Assembly: GCF_003932785.1 (NCBI RefSeq)
Contig: NZ_RQYT01000004.1
Location: 94,364 to 158,363, forward strand
Direction: 5' to 3'
Source: Arachnia propionica
Lineage (GTDB): Bacteria; Actinomycetota; Actinomycetes; Propionibacteriales; Propionibacteriaceae
DNA length: 64,000 nucleotides
Shown here one piece after another: positions 25,150-32,941 of this stretch. Position numbers and translations under genes: made by a program. Numbering within the stretch: the first letter of the stretch is position 1; every line of letters begins with the position of its first letter. The notes below the pieces were generated by a model. It was not told where the DNA came from and did not search any database. It saw only the letters and a list, made by a program, of their open reading frames with translations.

Positions 25150-25234
25150 AGCGTAACCATGTCCGGCCAATGTGTCGAAGAAAAGCGAAAATTTCGACAC
25201 GTCCTGGAAACGTGTCGACGGCGTCGACACGTCA
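25150..25234 (-). promoter_or_regulatory. Promoter with four TGTCGA half-sites upstream of fic
   Basis: On the minus strand a TTCGAC -35-like box (25174-25179), an 18-bp spacer and TACGCT (25150-25155) lead to the ATG. The region holds two inverted pairs: TGTCGAA facing TTCGACA (about 25173-25199) and CGTGTCGACG facing CGTCGACACG (about 25211-25231). This looks like an autoregulatory operator, perhaps for the Fic protein's own winged helix. Confidence 0.5.
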
Positions 25235-25753
25235 TCACTCGCCGGTGACCCCGTCGATGGCCTCGCGGAGGAGGTCGGCGTGGCCGCAGTGGCGGGCGTA
25301 TTCCTCGATCATGTGGGTCAGCAGCCAGCGGGCGGAGACGCGTTCGTCGCCGTGGGGGACCGTCGTGGTCAGGTCGTTGCGGGTCCGGAACTCCGCCCAC
25401 GCCACTCGGGACCGCAGGATGCTGTCCTGCCACATCGCGTGGAGCTCCGCTCCGGTGTGTTCGGCGGCGGTGACCCACTCCCAGTCCGGGTCGGTCGCCC
25501 GGTCCACCGACGCCCAGGGCTCGGGAAGCCCCCGCTCGGAGAGCACCGCGATGAACCAGTAGGCCTCCACGAAGGCCAGGTGTTTCACCAGCCCGGCGAG
25601 GGTCATGGCGGAGGACGGATGGAGGGTCTGCAGCTGCTCATCGGTGAGGTCGGCCGTCTTCATGGCGACGGTGGCGCGCAGGAAGTCGAGGAAGCCGAGC
25701 AGGGTCCCCTCCTCGTCCGCCTTCGTGGGTGCTTCGGGTCGTGTCGCAGCCAT
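25235..25753 (-). CDS. DinB/DUF664-family protein
   Basis: Four-helix metal-binding protein of 172 aa. The three expected histidines are seen: one in GLVKHLAFVEAYW and two in HMIEEYARHCGHAD. Relatives include mycothiol-dependent enzymes, consistent with a mycothiol-making host, but no reaction can be assigned. ATG 25753 is preceded by TACCGT and a 6-nt spacer (leaderless). It shares that box with the divergent hydrolase gene. Confidence 0.85.
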   Translation of the reverse strand: MAATRPEAPTKADEEGTLLGFLDFLRATVAMKTADLTDEQLQTLHPSSAMTLAGLVKHLAFVEAYWFIAVLSERGLPEPWASVDRATDPDWEWVTAAEHTGAELHAMWQDSILRSRVAWAEFRTRNDLTTTVPHGDERVSARWLLTHMIEEYARHCGHADLLREAIDGVTGE

Positions 25754-25758
25754 GGCGC

Positions 25759-25765
25759 TACGGTA
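25759..25765. promoter_or_regulatory. Shared palindromic -10 box for two divergent leaderless genes
   Basis: TACGGTA reads TACGGT on the plus strand (7 nt before ATG 25772) and TACCGT on the minus strand (6 nt before ATG 25753). The whole intergenic space is 18 bp with no room for another promoter or a ribosome site. The same geometry recurs at 44792-44798. Confidence 0.65.
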
Positions 25766-25771
25766 ACCCCC

Positions 25772-26545
25772 ATGAGCGACGAAGCTGTTCACATCCACGC
25801 GCACGGCCCCACGGAGGCGCCGCCACTGATCCTCCTCCACGGCCTCACCGACAGCGGCGCGGCCTGGCCCGACGCCGTCGCCAGGTGGTGGGGGTCGTGG
25901 CGGGTGCTCGCCGTGGATCAGCGGGGCCACGGCCGCTCCCCCCGGTTCGCGCCCGACGAGATGGGACGCCTGATGGAACCCCTCGTCGCGGACCTCATCG
26001 CGGTGGCGGAGGGATGCGACGGGCCGGTCGCCGTCGTCGGTCACTCCCTCGGGGGCCGGGTGGCGGCCGAGGCGGCGCTGCGCCGCCCCGAGTTGTTCAC
26101 CTGCCTCGTGCTGGAGGATCCGGCCATCTGCGACCGCCCGATCCTGGCCCCGGGCTCCAACGCGGGGTGGGTGGAGCACGTCGAGACGGTGGCCGCGGAC
26201 CCGGAGCCGGAGCTGCGTCGGATGCGTGCGGAGACCTCCTGGTCGCAGGCGGAACTGGAGGCGTGGGCGGCGTGCAAGCCCGAGGTCGACCAAGGGATGC
26301 TCCGCCACGGCGAGCTCGGGCAGGTGGACCCTGCCGAGGTGTTCAACGCCCTCCGGGTGCCGACGCTGGTGCTGTGGGCAGCCGACGGCGACCTCCGCTG
26401 CGATCCCGGCATCCTCGCCAACGACGTCGTGCGGTTCGAGTACCTCGACAGGGTGGGCCACTGCATCCGCCGGGACGACCCGCAGCTGTTCCACGGCCTC
26501 GTCGATCCATGGCTGGAGGCCCATCACCAAGGGGCGCGGACGTAA
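25772..26545 (+). CDS. Alpha/beta hydrolase
   Basis: Hydrolase of 257 aa with ILLHGLTDSGAAWP, AVDQRGHGRSP, nucleophile elbow GHSLGG, acid in LVLWAADGDLRC and a catalytic histidine in RVGHCIRRD. The fold resembles haloalkane dehalogenase/epoxide hydrolase relatives, but no substrate is evident. The start at 25772 depends on the shared -10 box; no Shine-Dalgarno is present. Its 3' end overlaps the convergent PH-domain gene by 22 nt. Confidence 0.85.
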   Translation: MSDEAVHIHAHGPTEAPPLILLHGLTDSGAAWPDAVARWWGSWRVLAVDQRGHGRSPRFAPDEMGRLMEPLVADLIAVAEGCDGPVAVVGHSLGGRVAAEAALRRPELFTCLVLEDPAICDRPILAPGSNAGWVEHVETVAADPEPELRRMRAETSWSQAELEAWAACKPEVDQGMLRHGELGQVDPAEVFNALRVPTLVLWAADGDLRCDPGILANDVVRFEYLDRVGHCIRRDDPQLFHGLVDPWLEAHHQGART

Positions 26546-27063
26546 CCCTTCCGTAGTCCCCAGTCCCAGATGCGGTCAAGGTCCGCCTCGGCCTTCTGCC
26601 GCAGGGCCGCCCTGTCGAAGCCGCCGCGCATGAGTCCGGGAATCATGCAGACGGGTCCCTTGTCGTGCCGGACGAGGCAGTGAGTCTGGACCAGACCGGC
26701 CCGCAGGGGGATCTGGCGGCTGGCGAGCCCCCGCCGGGAGGTCGGCCACGGGATGTCCTTGCGTCGGGAGAGCGCACACAGGTGGAAGCCCGTCGCGTTC
26801 ACCGTCATCCGAAGGGAGCCCAGCCACGCGGTCAACGCGGCCAGCGTCAGGCCCGCGGCCAGGGCCAGCCATGCCGCGACGTGGCCACCACCGGTTCGGG
26901 CCAGCCCCCACACGCCCCCGCAGGACAGCAGCACGGTGAACCCGGCCAGGGTGAGCACCGCGACCATCGACGACGGCGAGTCGACGTAGCGCAGGTTCAG
27001 GGCATCGGCGGACAGCGGAACGGGGTCGTGGCGACCTCGTCGGAAGCGGGTGGTTCGGGTCAT
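26524..27063 (-). CDS. PH-domain-like membrane protein
   Basis: Predicted 179-aa protein with two hydrophobic segments (about residues 33-80) followed by a bacterial-PH-like domain around LRMTVNATGFHLC and SRRKDIPWPTS. These small proteins are common in Actinobacteria and have no established function. Start chosen at ATG 27063; one more upstream ATG (27144) exists. The coding end overlaps the neighbouring hydrolase gene. Confidence 0.65.
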   Translation of the reverse strand: MTRTTRFRRGRHDPVPLSADALNLRYVDSPSSMVAVLTLAGFTVLLSCGGVWGLARTGGGHVAAWLALAAGLTLAALTAWLGSLRMTVNATGFHLCALSRRKDIPWPTSRRGLASRQIPLRAGLVQTHCLVRHDKGPVCMIPGLMRGGFDRAALRQKAEADLDRIWDWGLRKGYVRAPW

Positions 27064-27155
27064 GGGGCCTCGCAGACGACTTTCACGACAAGTCCTGGAT
27101 GTGGCACACCCTCGATTGGCTGGGTGAGCCAACAAGGTGTTCATGAGGAGCAGAG

Positions 27156-28259
27156 ATGGGATTCACTGATGGACAGCGGCAACCGCGCCGAACATACCGC
27201 GTCCTGAAGGCGCTCCCAGCAGAGACATTTCGCGACCAGCAACAACGTGCAAGCATCGAACTCTTCGTTCAGGACCCGAAGCGTGACGTTCGCCTGTACG
27301 ACCTTGAGCAACCCCTTTTGGAGAACGCGCGAACCTTCTTCCCTGACCGGACCCCGGACCGTCATGCCGAAGCCTCCAGAGCAGCCAGGATGCCAGTCTA
27401 TGAAGTGCGAGACCGATCCGGTGCAGGCTGGCGCGGTGCCGTCGTCAGAGACGACGTGGGAGATCCTTGGCTCACTTATGCAGCCAAACACGACCACTTC
27501 CATGCCAGCGTGGCAGGCGCACTCTCGGCAAAAGTGTCGCAAGACACGAAGGTGGCGCCCTTGTCCGGGAGGATGCCTACCAAGGCGGACTACAAGATTC
27601 GAGCCCGGGAAGAGCGTGCCGCACTGGAGTTCGACTGGCGTCGAGGCATCGTCAATTCCGTCATCGTGGGTATCGCAGCGGCCTTGAAACAGGACGAATC
27701 GATCGATGTCGAGTTGGAGGCGCCCCCAGCCCGAACGGAAACAGCACGGTTGACCATCCGGTTCGAGGAGCATGAGCAGCCTGACGCCCTGAGCGATGGC
27801 GCGGGCCTCGCGACCTCTTCCAGCATCGCAACCATGGAGTTGAGATGCTCCGGCCCCTCCCAGCGAGCGGTTGACGCAGCCTTGCAAGAAGTTCTCCCAG
27901 TCCTTCAGAGTGACCAGTCCGGCATCGATGCTCATTATGATCTGGCCGGAAACATGAGCATTTGGCTCACCGTGAGTCACGCCAAGCTGGCTCAGATTGT
28001 TGCGGCCGCCGAACTTGACGATCCCCAAGTAGGCATCCCCGACGAGGCGATCACGCCGACCCACTTGCACTACGTGCATCGTGATGGACTGACGCGGGCT
28101 GTGGTGCAGGGCCGGTCCGTTCGATCAGTCTGTGGTTTCTGGTTCGTCCCCACCAAGGACGATGGCTGTGGTCTGCCGATCTGTCCTGCCTGTGAGGAAC
28201 GATGGCCAGCGGCTCAGCTCGTTGTCGATCTGATCCGGCGGCGGTACTCAGTCGAGTGA
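27156..28259 (+). CDS. Unknown protein with DUF3039-like C-terminal zinc-binding segment
   Basis: 367 aa; the main body is unrecognised and includes an odd motif WLTYAAKHDHFH near residue 110. The C-terminal 55 residues resemble DUF3039: THLHYVHRDGLTRA, then VCGFWFVP and LPICPACEERW, a probable Cys/His metal site. GAGGAG lies 5 nt before ATG 27156. Base composition is somewhat lower in GC than the neighbours, which with its isolation hints at transfer. The end overlaps the convergent HTH gene by 12 nt. Confidence 0.6.
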   Translation: MGFTDGQRQPRRTYRVLKALPAETFRDQQQRASIELFVQDPKRDVRLYDLEQPLLENARTFFPDRTPDRHAEASRAARMPVYEVRDRSGAGWRGAVVRDDVGDPWLTYAAKHDHFHASVAGALSAKVSQDTKVAPLSGRMPTKADYKIRAREERAALEFDWRRGIVNSVIVGIAAALKQDESIDVELEAPPARTETARLTIRFEEHEQPDALSDGAGLATSSSIATMELRCSGPSQRAVDAALQEVLPVLQSDQSGIDAHYDLAGNMSIWLTVSHAKLAQIVAAAELDDPQVGIPDEAITPTHLHYVHRDGLTRAVVQGRSVRSVCGFWFVPTKDDGCGLPICPACEERWPAAQLVVDLIRRRYSVE

Positions 28260-28682
28260 GGCCAGCTCTGCGAGGTCCTCATCCGTGAGTACCGCGGCCT
28301 CATCCATCGACTCGGCAATCGACTGCGCACGGTTGGCGACCACGGAACTCATGTGGGCGTTCGCTCGCTCGTGGCGCTGGATGTAGTCCATCAGATCAGC
28401 CATCGCGACACGGCGGTGCGTCCCCACCATGCGGAACGCCAGGATGTTGCGTTCCATGAGCTTCACGACGTAGGGGCGAGAGACCCTCAGGATCTCCGCG
28501 ACCTCGTTCGGCGACAGTTCCCTGTCGGCATCGAACAGTGCAACATCAACGCCACGCTCGACAGCGTCCACCAAGTGGAGCAACGCAGCGGACAGCGGGC
28601 TGTTGCCCAGCTGGTCCGCCAGCGAGTGAACCTGGTGGACAGCTTCGCGGGTCACCGTTGCAGCATGCAGAACTGTCGTCAT
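28248..28682 (-). CDS. Excisionase-type HTH protein, probable orphan antitoxin
   Basis: 144-aa DNA-binding protein with a MerR/excisionase-like helix-turn-helix: LSPNEVAEILRVSRPYVVKL followed by MVGTHRRVAMADL. The acidic tail DEAAVLTDEDLAELASLD is the type of segment that binds a partner toxin, and proteins of this build usually precede a PIN-domain toxin gene. Here the downstream position is taken by a convergent unrelated gene, so no partner is present. GAGGAG supports ATG 28682. Confidence 0.75.
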   Translation of the reverse strand: MTTVLHAATVTREAVHQVHSLADQLGNSPLSAALLHLVDAVERGVDVALFDADRELSPNEVAEILRVSRPYVVKLMERNILAFRMVGTHRRVAMADLMDYIQRHERANAHMSSVVANRAQSIAESMDEAAVLTDEDLAELASLD

Positions 28683-28793
28683 GGAATCGCTCCTCATCAT
28701 CTGAAGCAACTGCATCAGATGCAGCAAATGTAGCAAGCGTCGGAGTCTCCAACAAGCAACTCCGCTCGCAGGTGTCGAGCAGAGGGTGCAACC

Positions 28794-28822
28794 TGGTAAG
28801 AAAAGTATTACTATTCCTACCA
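28794..28822. promoter_or_regulatory. Operator dyad upstream of the AbrB-ABC operon
   Basis: TGGTAAGAA (28794-28802) and TTCCTACCA (28814-28822) are 9-bp arms with one mismatch around an AT-rich centre containing AGTATTACT. It lies 22 nt before the abrB-type start, overlapping the likely -10, so it fits autorepression by the swapped-hairpin protein encoded first. Confidence 0.55.
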
Positions 28823-28844
28823 AGTCCAACGGATAGGAGTTGTC

Positions 28845-29078
28845 ATGGGTGACCAGGCAGGACTTCCCCCCGTCGAGGGGCGCTTCGCCGCGACCCTCAC
28901 CATCGGCCCCAAGGGGCAGATCGTCATCCCGAAGGGGGCCCGCGACCTCCTCGGCTTCCAACCCGGCGACCAGGTGCTGCTCCTGGCCGACCGTGCCCGC
29001 GGGATCGCCATTCTTCCCGCCTCCGCGTTGAACGACATGATGGCTGCGATGCCCCCGAAGCCGGAGCCCGAGTCATGA
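28845..29078 (+). CDS. AbrB/SpoVT-type DNA-binding regulator
   Basis: 77-aa transition-state-type regulator. The swapped-hairpin domain reads TIGPKGQIVIPKGARDLLGFQPGDQVLLLADRA over its middle part (shown here in two overlapping blocks: TIGPKGQIVIPKGARDLL and FQPGDQVLLLADR). AGGAG supports ATG 28845. The stop overlaps the ABC ATPase start by 4 nt, so it is the first gene of a three-gene exporter operon and probably controls it. Confidence 0.88.
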   Translation: MGDQAGLPPVEGRFAATLTIGPKGQIVIPKGARDLLGFQPGDQVLLLADRARGIAILPASALNDMMAAMPPKPEPES

Positions 29079-29989
29079 GCGCCGTCACCTGCCGGGACGT
29101 CCACCGGCACTTCAAGGACGTCTCCGCCCTCGATGGCGTCGACCTGGCCGTCGAACCCCACCAGATCTTCGGGCTGCTCGGCCCCAACGGGTCCGGCAAG
29201 ACGACGCTGCTCAACCAGCTGCAGGGACTCGACCGCCCGACCTCCGGGCAGGTGGAGGTCCTCGGCCTCGACCCGATCCGCGACCGCGACCAGCTCACCG
29301 TCCGGGTGGGCAGCCAGCTCCAGGAATCGACGATCATCCCCCGGCTCACCGTCCGGGAGGCCCTGCACACCTTCGCCTCCTTCCACGAGCACACCCGCGA
29401 CATCGAGGCGCTGCTCACCGAGCTGGGCCTCGGCGGCAAGGCCGACACGCGCGTCGAGAAGCTGTCCGGGGGGCAGCGGCAACGCGTCCACATCGCCCTG
29501 GCGCTCCTTCACGACCCGGAACTGCTGTTCCTCGACGAGCTGACCTCGGCCGTCGACCCGCAGGCCCGGCTCGCCATCTGGGAGGTGCTGCGCGACCTCA
29601 AACACCAGGGGCGCACCATCATCCTCACCACCCACTCGATGGAGGAGGCGGCCGCCCTGTGCGACCGCATCGCCATCATCGACCACGGCCGCATCATCGC
29701 CGAGGGAACCGTCGCCCAGCTCATCGAACGCCACGCCGGCGGCACGGTGCTGCGGCTCCGGACCTCGGGCCCGGTGCGTCGCGACGTCCTGGCCGACATC
29801 GACGGGGTCACCGACATCACCGACGACGGCGACGAGCTCGTCGTCACCGGCTCCGGCCAGTTCACGCCCAAGGTGCTCGCCGCCCTGACCACCGACGGGA
29901 TTGACGTCGTCTCGATGACCGTGTCGGAACCCAGTCTCGAGGACGTGTTCCTCACCCTCACCGGTCGGCGCATGAGGGAAGGAGAGTGA
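29075..29989 (+). CDS. ABC transporter ATP-binding protein (drug/antibiotic exporter type)
   Basis: 304-aa ATPase that powers the permease encoded next. Walker A is GPNGSGKTT, the signature LSGGQRQR, Walker B LLFLDE and the H-loop THS. The usual LDEPT is LDELT (FLDELTSAVDP). A C-terminal extension of about 90 residues is typical of DrrA-like exporters. The substrate is unknown. Confidence 0.92.
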   Translation: MSAVTCRDVHRHFKDVSALDGVDLAVEPHQIFGLLGPNGSGKTTLLNQLQGLDRPTSGQVEVLGLDPIRDRDQLTVRVGSQLQESTIIPRLTVREALHTFASFHEHTRDIEALLTELGLGGKADTRVEKLSGGQRQRVHIALALLHDPELLFLDELTSAVDPQARLAIWEVLRDLKHQGRTIILTTHSMEEAAALCDRIAIIDHGRIIAEGTVAQLIERHAGGTVLRLRTSGPVRRDVLADIDGVTDITDDGDELVVTGSGQFTPKVLAALTTDGIDVVSMTVSEPSLEDVFLTLTGRRMREGE

Positions 29990-29990
29990 C

Positions 29991-30737
29991 ATGCGCGGCT
30001 ACAGGCAACTCACCACCGCGTTCTGGAAGTCGCAGCTGAGGGAGCCCATCGGGTTCTTCTTCACCCTCGTCTTCTCGCCCGTCCTGCTGCTGGTCCTGGG
30101 CCTCATCTTCGGCAACACCCCGCAGCCCCACTTCGGCATGCGTGGCTTCGTCGACCAGATGCTGCCCGGGCTGACCGTGATCTCGATCGTCATCGTCGGC
30201 ATCATGCTGGTGCCGCAGAACCAACTCCTGCTGCGCTCCAGCGGTGCGCTGACCAGGCTGCGGATCACGCCGCTCAAGCCCCGCACCTACGTCGCGGCCG
30301 ACCTCACCGTGCAGTTCTGCTTCGGCCTGATCGGGGCCCTGCTCACGCTGCTGGTCGGGATCCTCGTCTTCCGGGTCGACTGGCCGGTCCACTTCGTGCT
30401 CGTCGTGGCCGCGCTCGCGCTGGGACTCGTCGCCATGCTGGCCATCGGCTACACCCTCGCCGCCCTCTACCCCAGCGTCGCCGCGGCCGCCGGCATCGGC
30501 AACGGACTGATGATCGTGCTCATGATGACCTCCGGGGCCTTCATCCCCACCGCGGCGCTCTCCGACGGGGTGCGGACGGCCATGCAGTTCTCCCCGGTCC
30601 ACCACATCGCCAGGCTGGTGGAGGCCAGCTGGCAGGGCGAGCCCTGGCCGTGGCTGTCCGTGGCGGTGCTCGTCGGCTGCGCGATGGTCTTCGGGATCCT
30701 CAGCACCGTCCTGTTCCGCTGGGACCGGACGCTGTGA
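29991..30737 (+). CDS. ABC-2 type permease
   Basis: Six-helix membrane subunit of 248 aa that partners the upstream ATPase; the start follows it by 1 nt after a GGAGAG site. The first cytoplasmic segment ends WKSQLREPIGFFF, and the conserved region before the last helix reads FSPVHHIARLVEASW. Its 3' end overlaps the convergent epimerase-like gene by 38 nt. Confidence 0.9.
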   Translation: MRGYRQLTTAFWKSQLREPIGFFFTLVFSPVLLLVLGLIFGNTPQPHFGMRGFVDQMLPGLTVISIVIVGIMLVPQNQLLLRSSGALTRLRITPLKPRTYVAADLTVQFCFGLIGALLTLLVGILVFRVDWPVHFVLVVAALALGLVAMLAIGYTLAALYPSVAAAAGIGNGLMIVLMMTSGAFIPTAALSDGVRTAMQFSPVHHIARLVEASWQGEPWPWLSVAVLVGCAMVFGILSTVLFRWDRTL

Positions 30738-32106
30738 GTCCCGTGGTCTCGGCGAGGGCCTGCGCCAGGTGCGGGTGGCTGAAACGGAACCCGACCTCGG
30801 TCAGCCTCGCCGGGACCACCCGCTGGTCCGCGAAGGCCAGCTCCTCGGCGCCCTCGCGGCCCAGCAGCAGCCGGGGCCCGAACCGGGGGACCGGCAACCA
30901 GGCGGGTCGCCGACAGAGCCGCGCCAGCGTCGCCGCGTACTCCGCCTGGGTGACGGGCTCCGGCGCGACGGCGTTGACCGGGCCGTGCAGCGCGGGGTCG
31001 ACGACGGCGCGGAGGTAGGCGCGGGCGGCATCGTCGAGGGAGACCCAGGGCAGATGGGCGCGCGGGTCGCCGAGGGTGCCGCCCAGGCCCAGCAGGAACA
31101 GCGGCAGCTGGAGCGGCAGCGTGCCGCCCAGCGTCGAGGCCACCACGCCGGAGCGGACGGAGACCCGCCTCACCCCGACCTCCTCGACGCGGGCCGCCTC
31201 CCGCTCCCACGCCCGGCAGACCTCGGCGAGGAATCCCTCCCCCGAGGTGGAGTCCTCGGTGAGGTCCTCGCCGGGGCGCCTCGCCCCGTAGAACCCGGTG
31301 GCCGACGAGCAGACGAACACCCCGGGCCGATCGGCCTCGGGCAGGGCCACAATGGCCTCGGCCAACAGCCGGGTCGAGTCCACCCGCGACTGCAGGATGA
31401 GCCGTTTGCCCTGAGCGGTGAACCGGCGGCCGATGGTCGCACCTCCGAGATGGACGACGGCGTCGGCCCAGGCCACGTCCGCCGGGTCGAGCTCGCCGCG
31501 GTCGGGGTCCCAGCGGGCCTCTCCGCTACGCGGGTCCCGACGGACCAGCCGGCGCACCTCGTGCCCCAGCGTCGTCAACAGCGCCGCGACCTGCGTGCCG
31601 ACCAGCCCCGACGCGCCACCCATGAGCACCCGCAGCCCGCCGGGAAACCGGGCCGTGAGCTCCGCGGCGTGGTCGAGTTCCGAGCGGAGTCGCGCCGCGC
31701 GGGCGTCGAAGGTGGCGGCCAGGGTCCGGTTCACCAACCGTCGGGGCATCCAGAAGGGGGCCTCCCAGCGGATGTGATCCACCAGCTCGCACTCGTCGTC
31801 GCCCAGGAACAGATGAGTGTGCTCCCAGCGTCGGAACGGGCCGCGGACCATCCGGTCCACGAAGGACATCGGTTGCGGCCCCGCCTCCATGCGGCTGGCG
31901 AAGGGCAGCCGGACGAGGCCGCGGGTGAGGGGGACCCCGGCCCGCAGCCGCGCGACGGTGCCCGGTTGAAGCGGAGGGCTGGCCTCGGCCACCACCCGCA
32001 TCGCCCACGCCGGGCTGAGCCGGGTCAGGGCGCCGGGTCGGGCGTGCCAGGCGAACACATCCCTTGCCGGATGGGGCAGCCGGGTTCGGATCTCGAAGGT
32101 CCTCAT
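30700..32106 (-). CDS. TIGR01777-family protein: SRPBCC domain fused to NAD-dependent epimerase
   Basis: 468 aa. Residues 1-150 look like a SRPBCC/polyketide-cyclase ligand-binding domain. Then comes an extended SDR domain with GGASGLVGTQVAALL and catalytic YG..K-like region ATGFYGARRPGEDLTE, and a C-terminal DUF1731 segment. The family is linked to division inhibition (SulA-like name) without a proven reaction. Starts are ambiguous: ATG 32106 is used, with GTG 32109 and TTG 32118 also in frame. It lies 4 nt downstream of the methyltransferase. Confidence 0.85.
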   Translation of the reverse strand: MRTFEIRTRLPHPARDVFAWHARPGALTRLSPAWAMRVVAEASPPLQPGTVARLRAGVPLTRGLVRLPFASRMEAGPQPMSFVDRMVRGPFRRWEHTHLFLGDDECELVDHIRWEAPFWMPRRLVNRTLAATFDARAARLRSELDHAAELTARFPGGLRVLMGGASGLVGTQVAALLTTLGHEVRRLVRRDPRSGEARWDPDRGELDPADVAWADAVVHLGGATIGRRFTAQGKRLILQSRVDSTRLLAEAIVALPEADRPGVFVCSSATGFYGARRPGEDLTEDSTSGEGFLAEVCRAWEREAARVEEVGVRRVSVRSGVVASTLGGTLPLQLPLFLLGLGGTLGDPRAHLPWVSLDDAARAYLRAVVDPALHGPVNAVAPEPVTQAEYAATLARLCRRPAWLPVPRFGPRLLLGREGAEELAFADQRVVPARLTEVGFRFSHPHLAQALAETTGLTASGPSGTGRC

Positions 32107-32110
32107 CACC

Positions 32111-32941
32111 TCAGTCAATCACGCGACGCGCCACCACCATGACATGCGGGCTGTATTCGGCGACGGCGTCGCCCAGCCGGGACCCCATGACCCGCTGCTC
32201 CAACCGCTCCGCCAGCTCCAGCGCCGCCTCCGCGACCTGCTCATCGGCCGCCAGGAGGTCGAGCGCCCCCGCGTGGGGACCCTCCAGCCCGTGCACGGAC
32301 TCGACGACGCAGCCCGCCTCAGCCACCTCGTCGCGCAGTTCCGCGACGGTGTGGAAGTGCCCGCCCGGGAATCCGCCGGCGGTACTGGCCCACCGGCCGG
32401 TCCGCAGCAGCTCCCACAGCGCCGCGTCCAGCTGTCCGTACCCGAAGATGGCGGCCTCCGTCGAGAGCGCGGCCAACCGGGAGATGCCCTGGGCGAACAA
32501 CAGGCCGCCCGGGCGCAACACCCGCACCGCCTCGGTGAGGGCGCCGAGCCGGTCCTGCCGCTCCGCCAGGTGGTACAGCGGGCCGAACAGCAGCACGGCA
32601 TCGGCGCAGCCGTCGTCGAAGGGCAGCCGTCGCGCATCCCCGACGAGGGCCTCGAAGGTGCCGATCCCGGCCGCCCGCTCCACCTGCTGCGGCACCGGGT
32701 CGATGAGGGTGACGCGGTGTCCGTCGGCCGCCAGCCAGCGGCTGTGCACGCCGGTCGCGCCCCCGACGTCGAGGACCCGGGAGCCCGGCTCAAGCCGCGC
32801 ACGCAGCAGACGTTGCACCCGGGTGAACTCCACCAGCCCACTCGTGCTGCTCCCCTGGATGCGGGAGTCCTCGTCGGCGTCGGTGTAGAAGGCGACGACG
32901 GCGTCGTCGAGGGCGCTCTGATCGACCCCGTCGGCCGTCAC
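32111..32941 (-). CDS. SAM-dependent methyltransferase
   Basis: Class I methyltransferase of 276 aa: motif I VLDVGGATGVHS, motif II LIDPVP, post-motif DARRLPFDDGCADAVLLFGP. Substrate unknown. It starts with GTG 32941, overlapping the putA stop codon (GTGA), and is followed by the epimerase-like gene, so the three form an operon headed by putA. Confidence 0.85.
   Translation of the reverse strand: MTADGVDQSALDDAVVAFYTDADEDSRIQGSSTSGLVEFTRVQRLLRARLEPGSRVLDVGGATGVHSRWLAADGHRVTLIDPVPQQVERAAGIGTFEALVGDARRLPFDDGCADAVLLFGPLYHLAERQDRLGALTEAVRVLRPGGLLFAQGISRLAALSTEAAIFGYGQLDAALWELLRTGRWASTAGGFPGGHFHTVAELRDEVAEAGCVVESVHGLEGPHAGALDLLAADEQVAEAALELAERLEQRVMGSRLGDAVAEYSPHVMVVARRVID

Noticed and set aside
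27156..28682. Calling 27156-28259 and 28248-28682 a toxin-antitoxin pair
   Set aside because: The genes are convergent and cannot form the usual operon, and the first protein shows no toxin fold.
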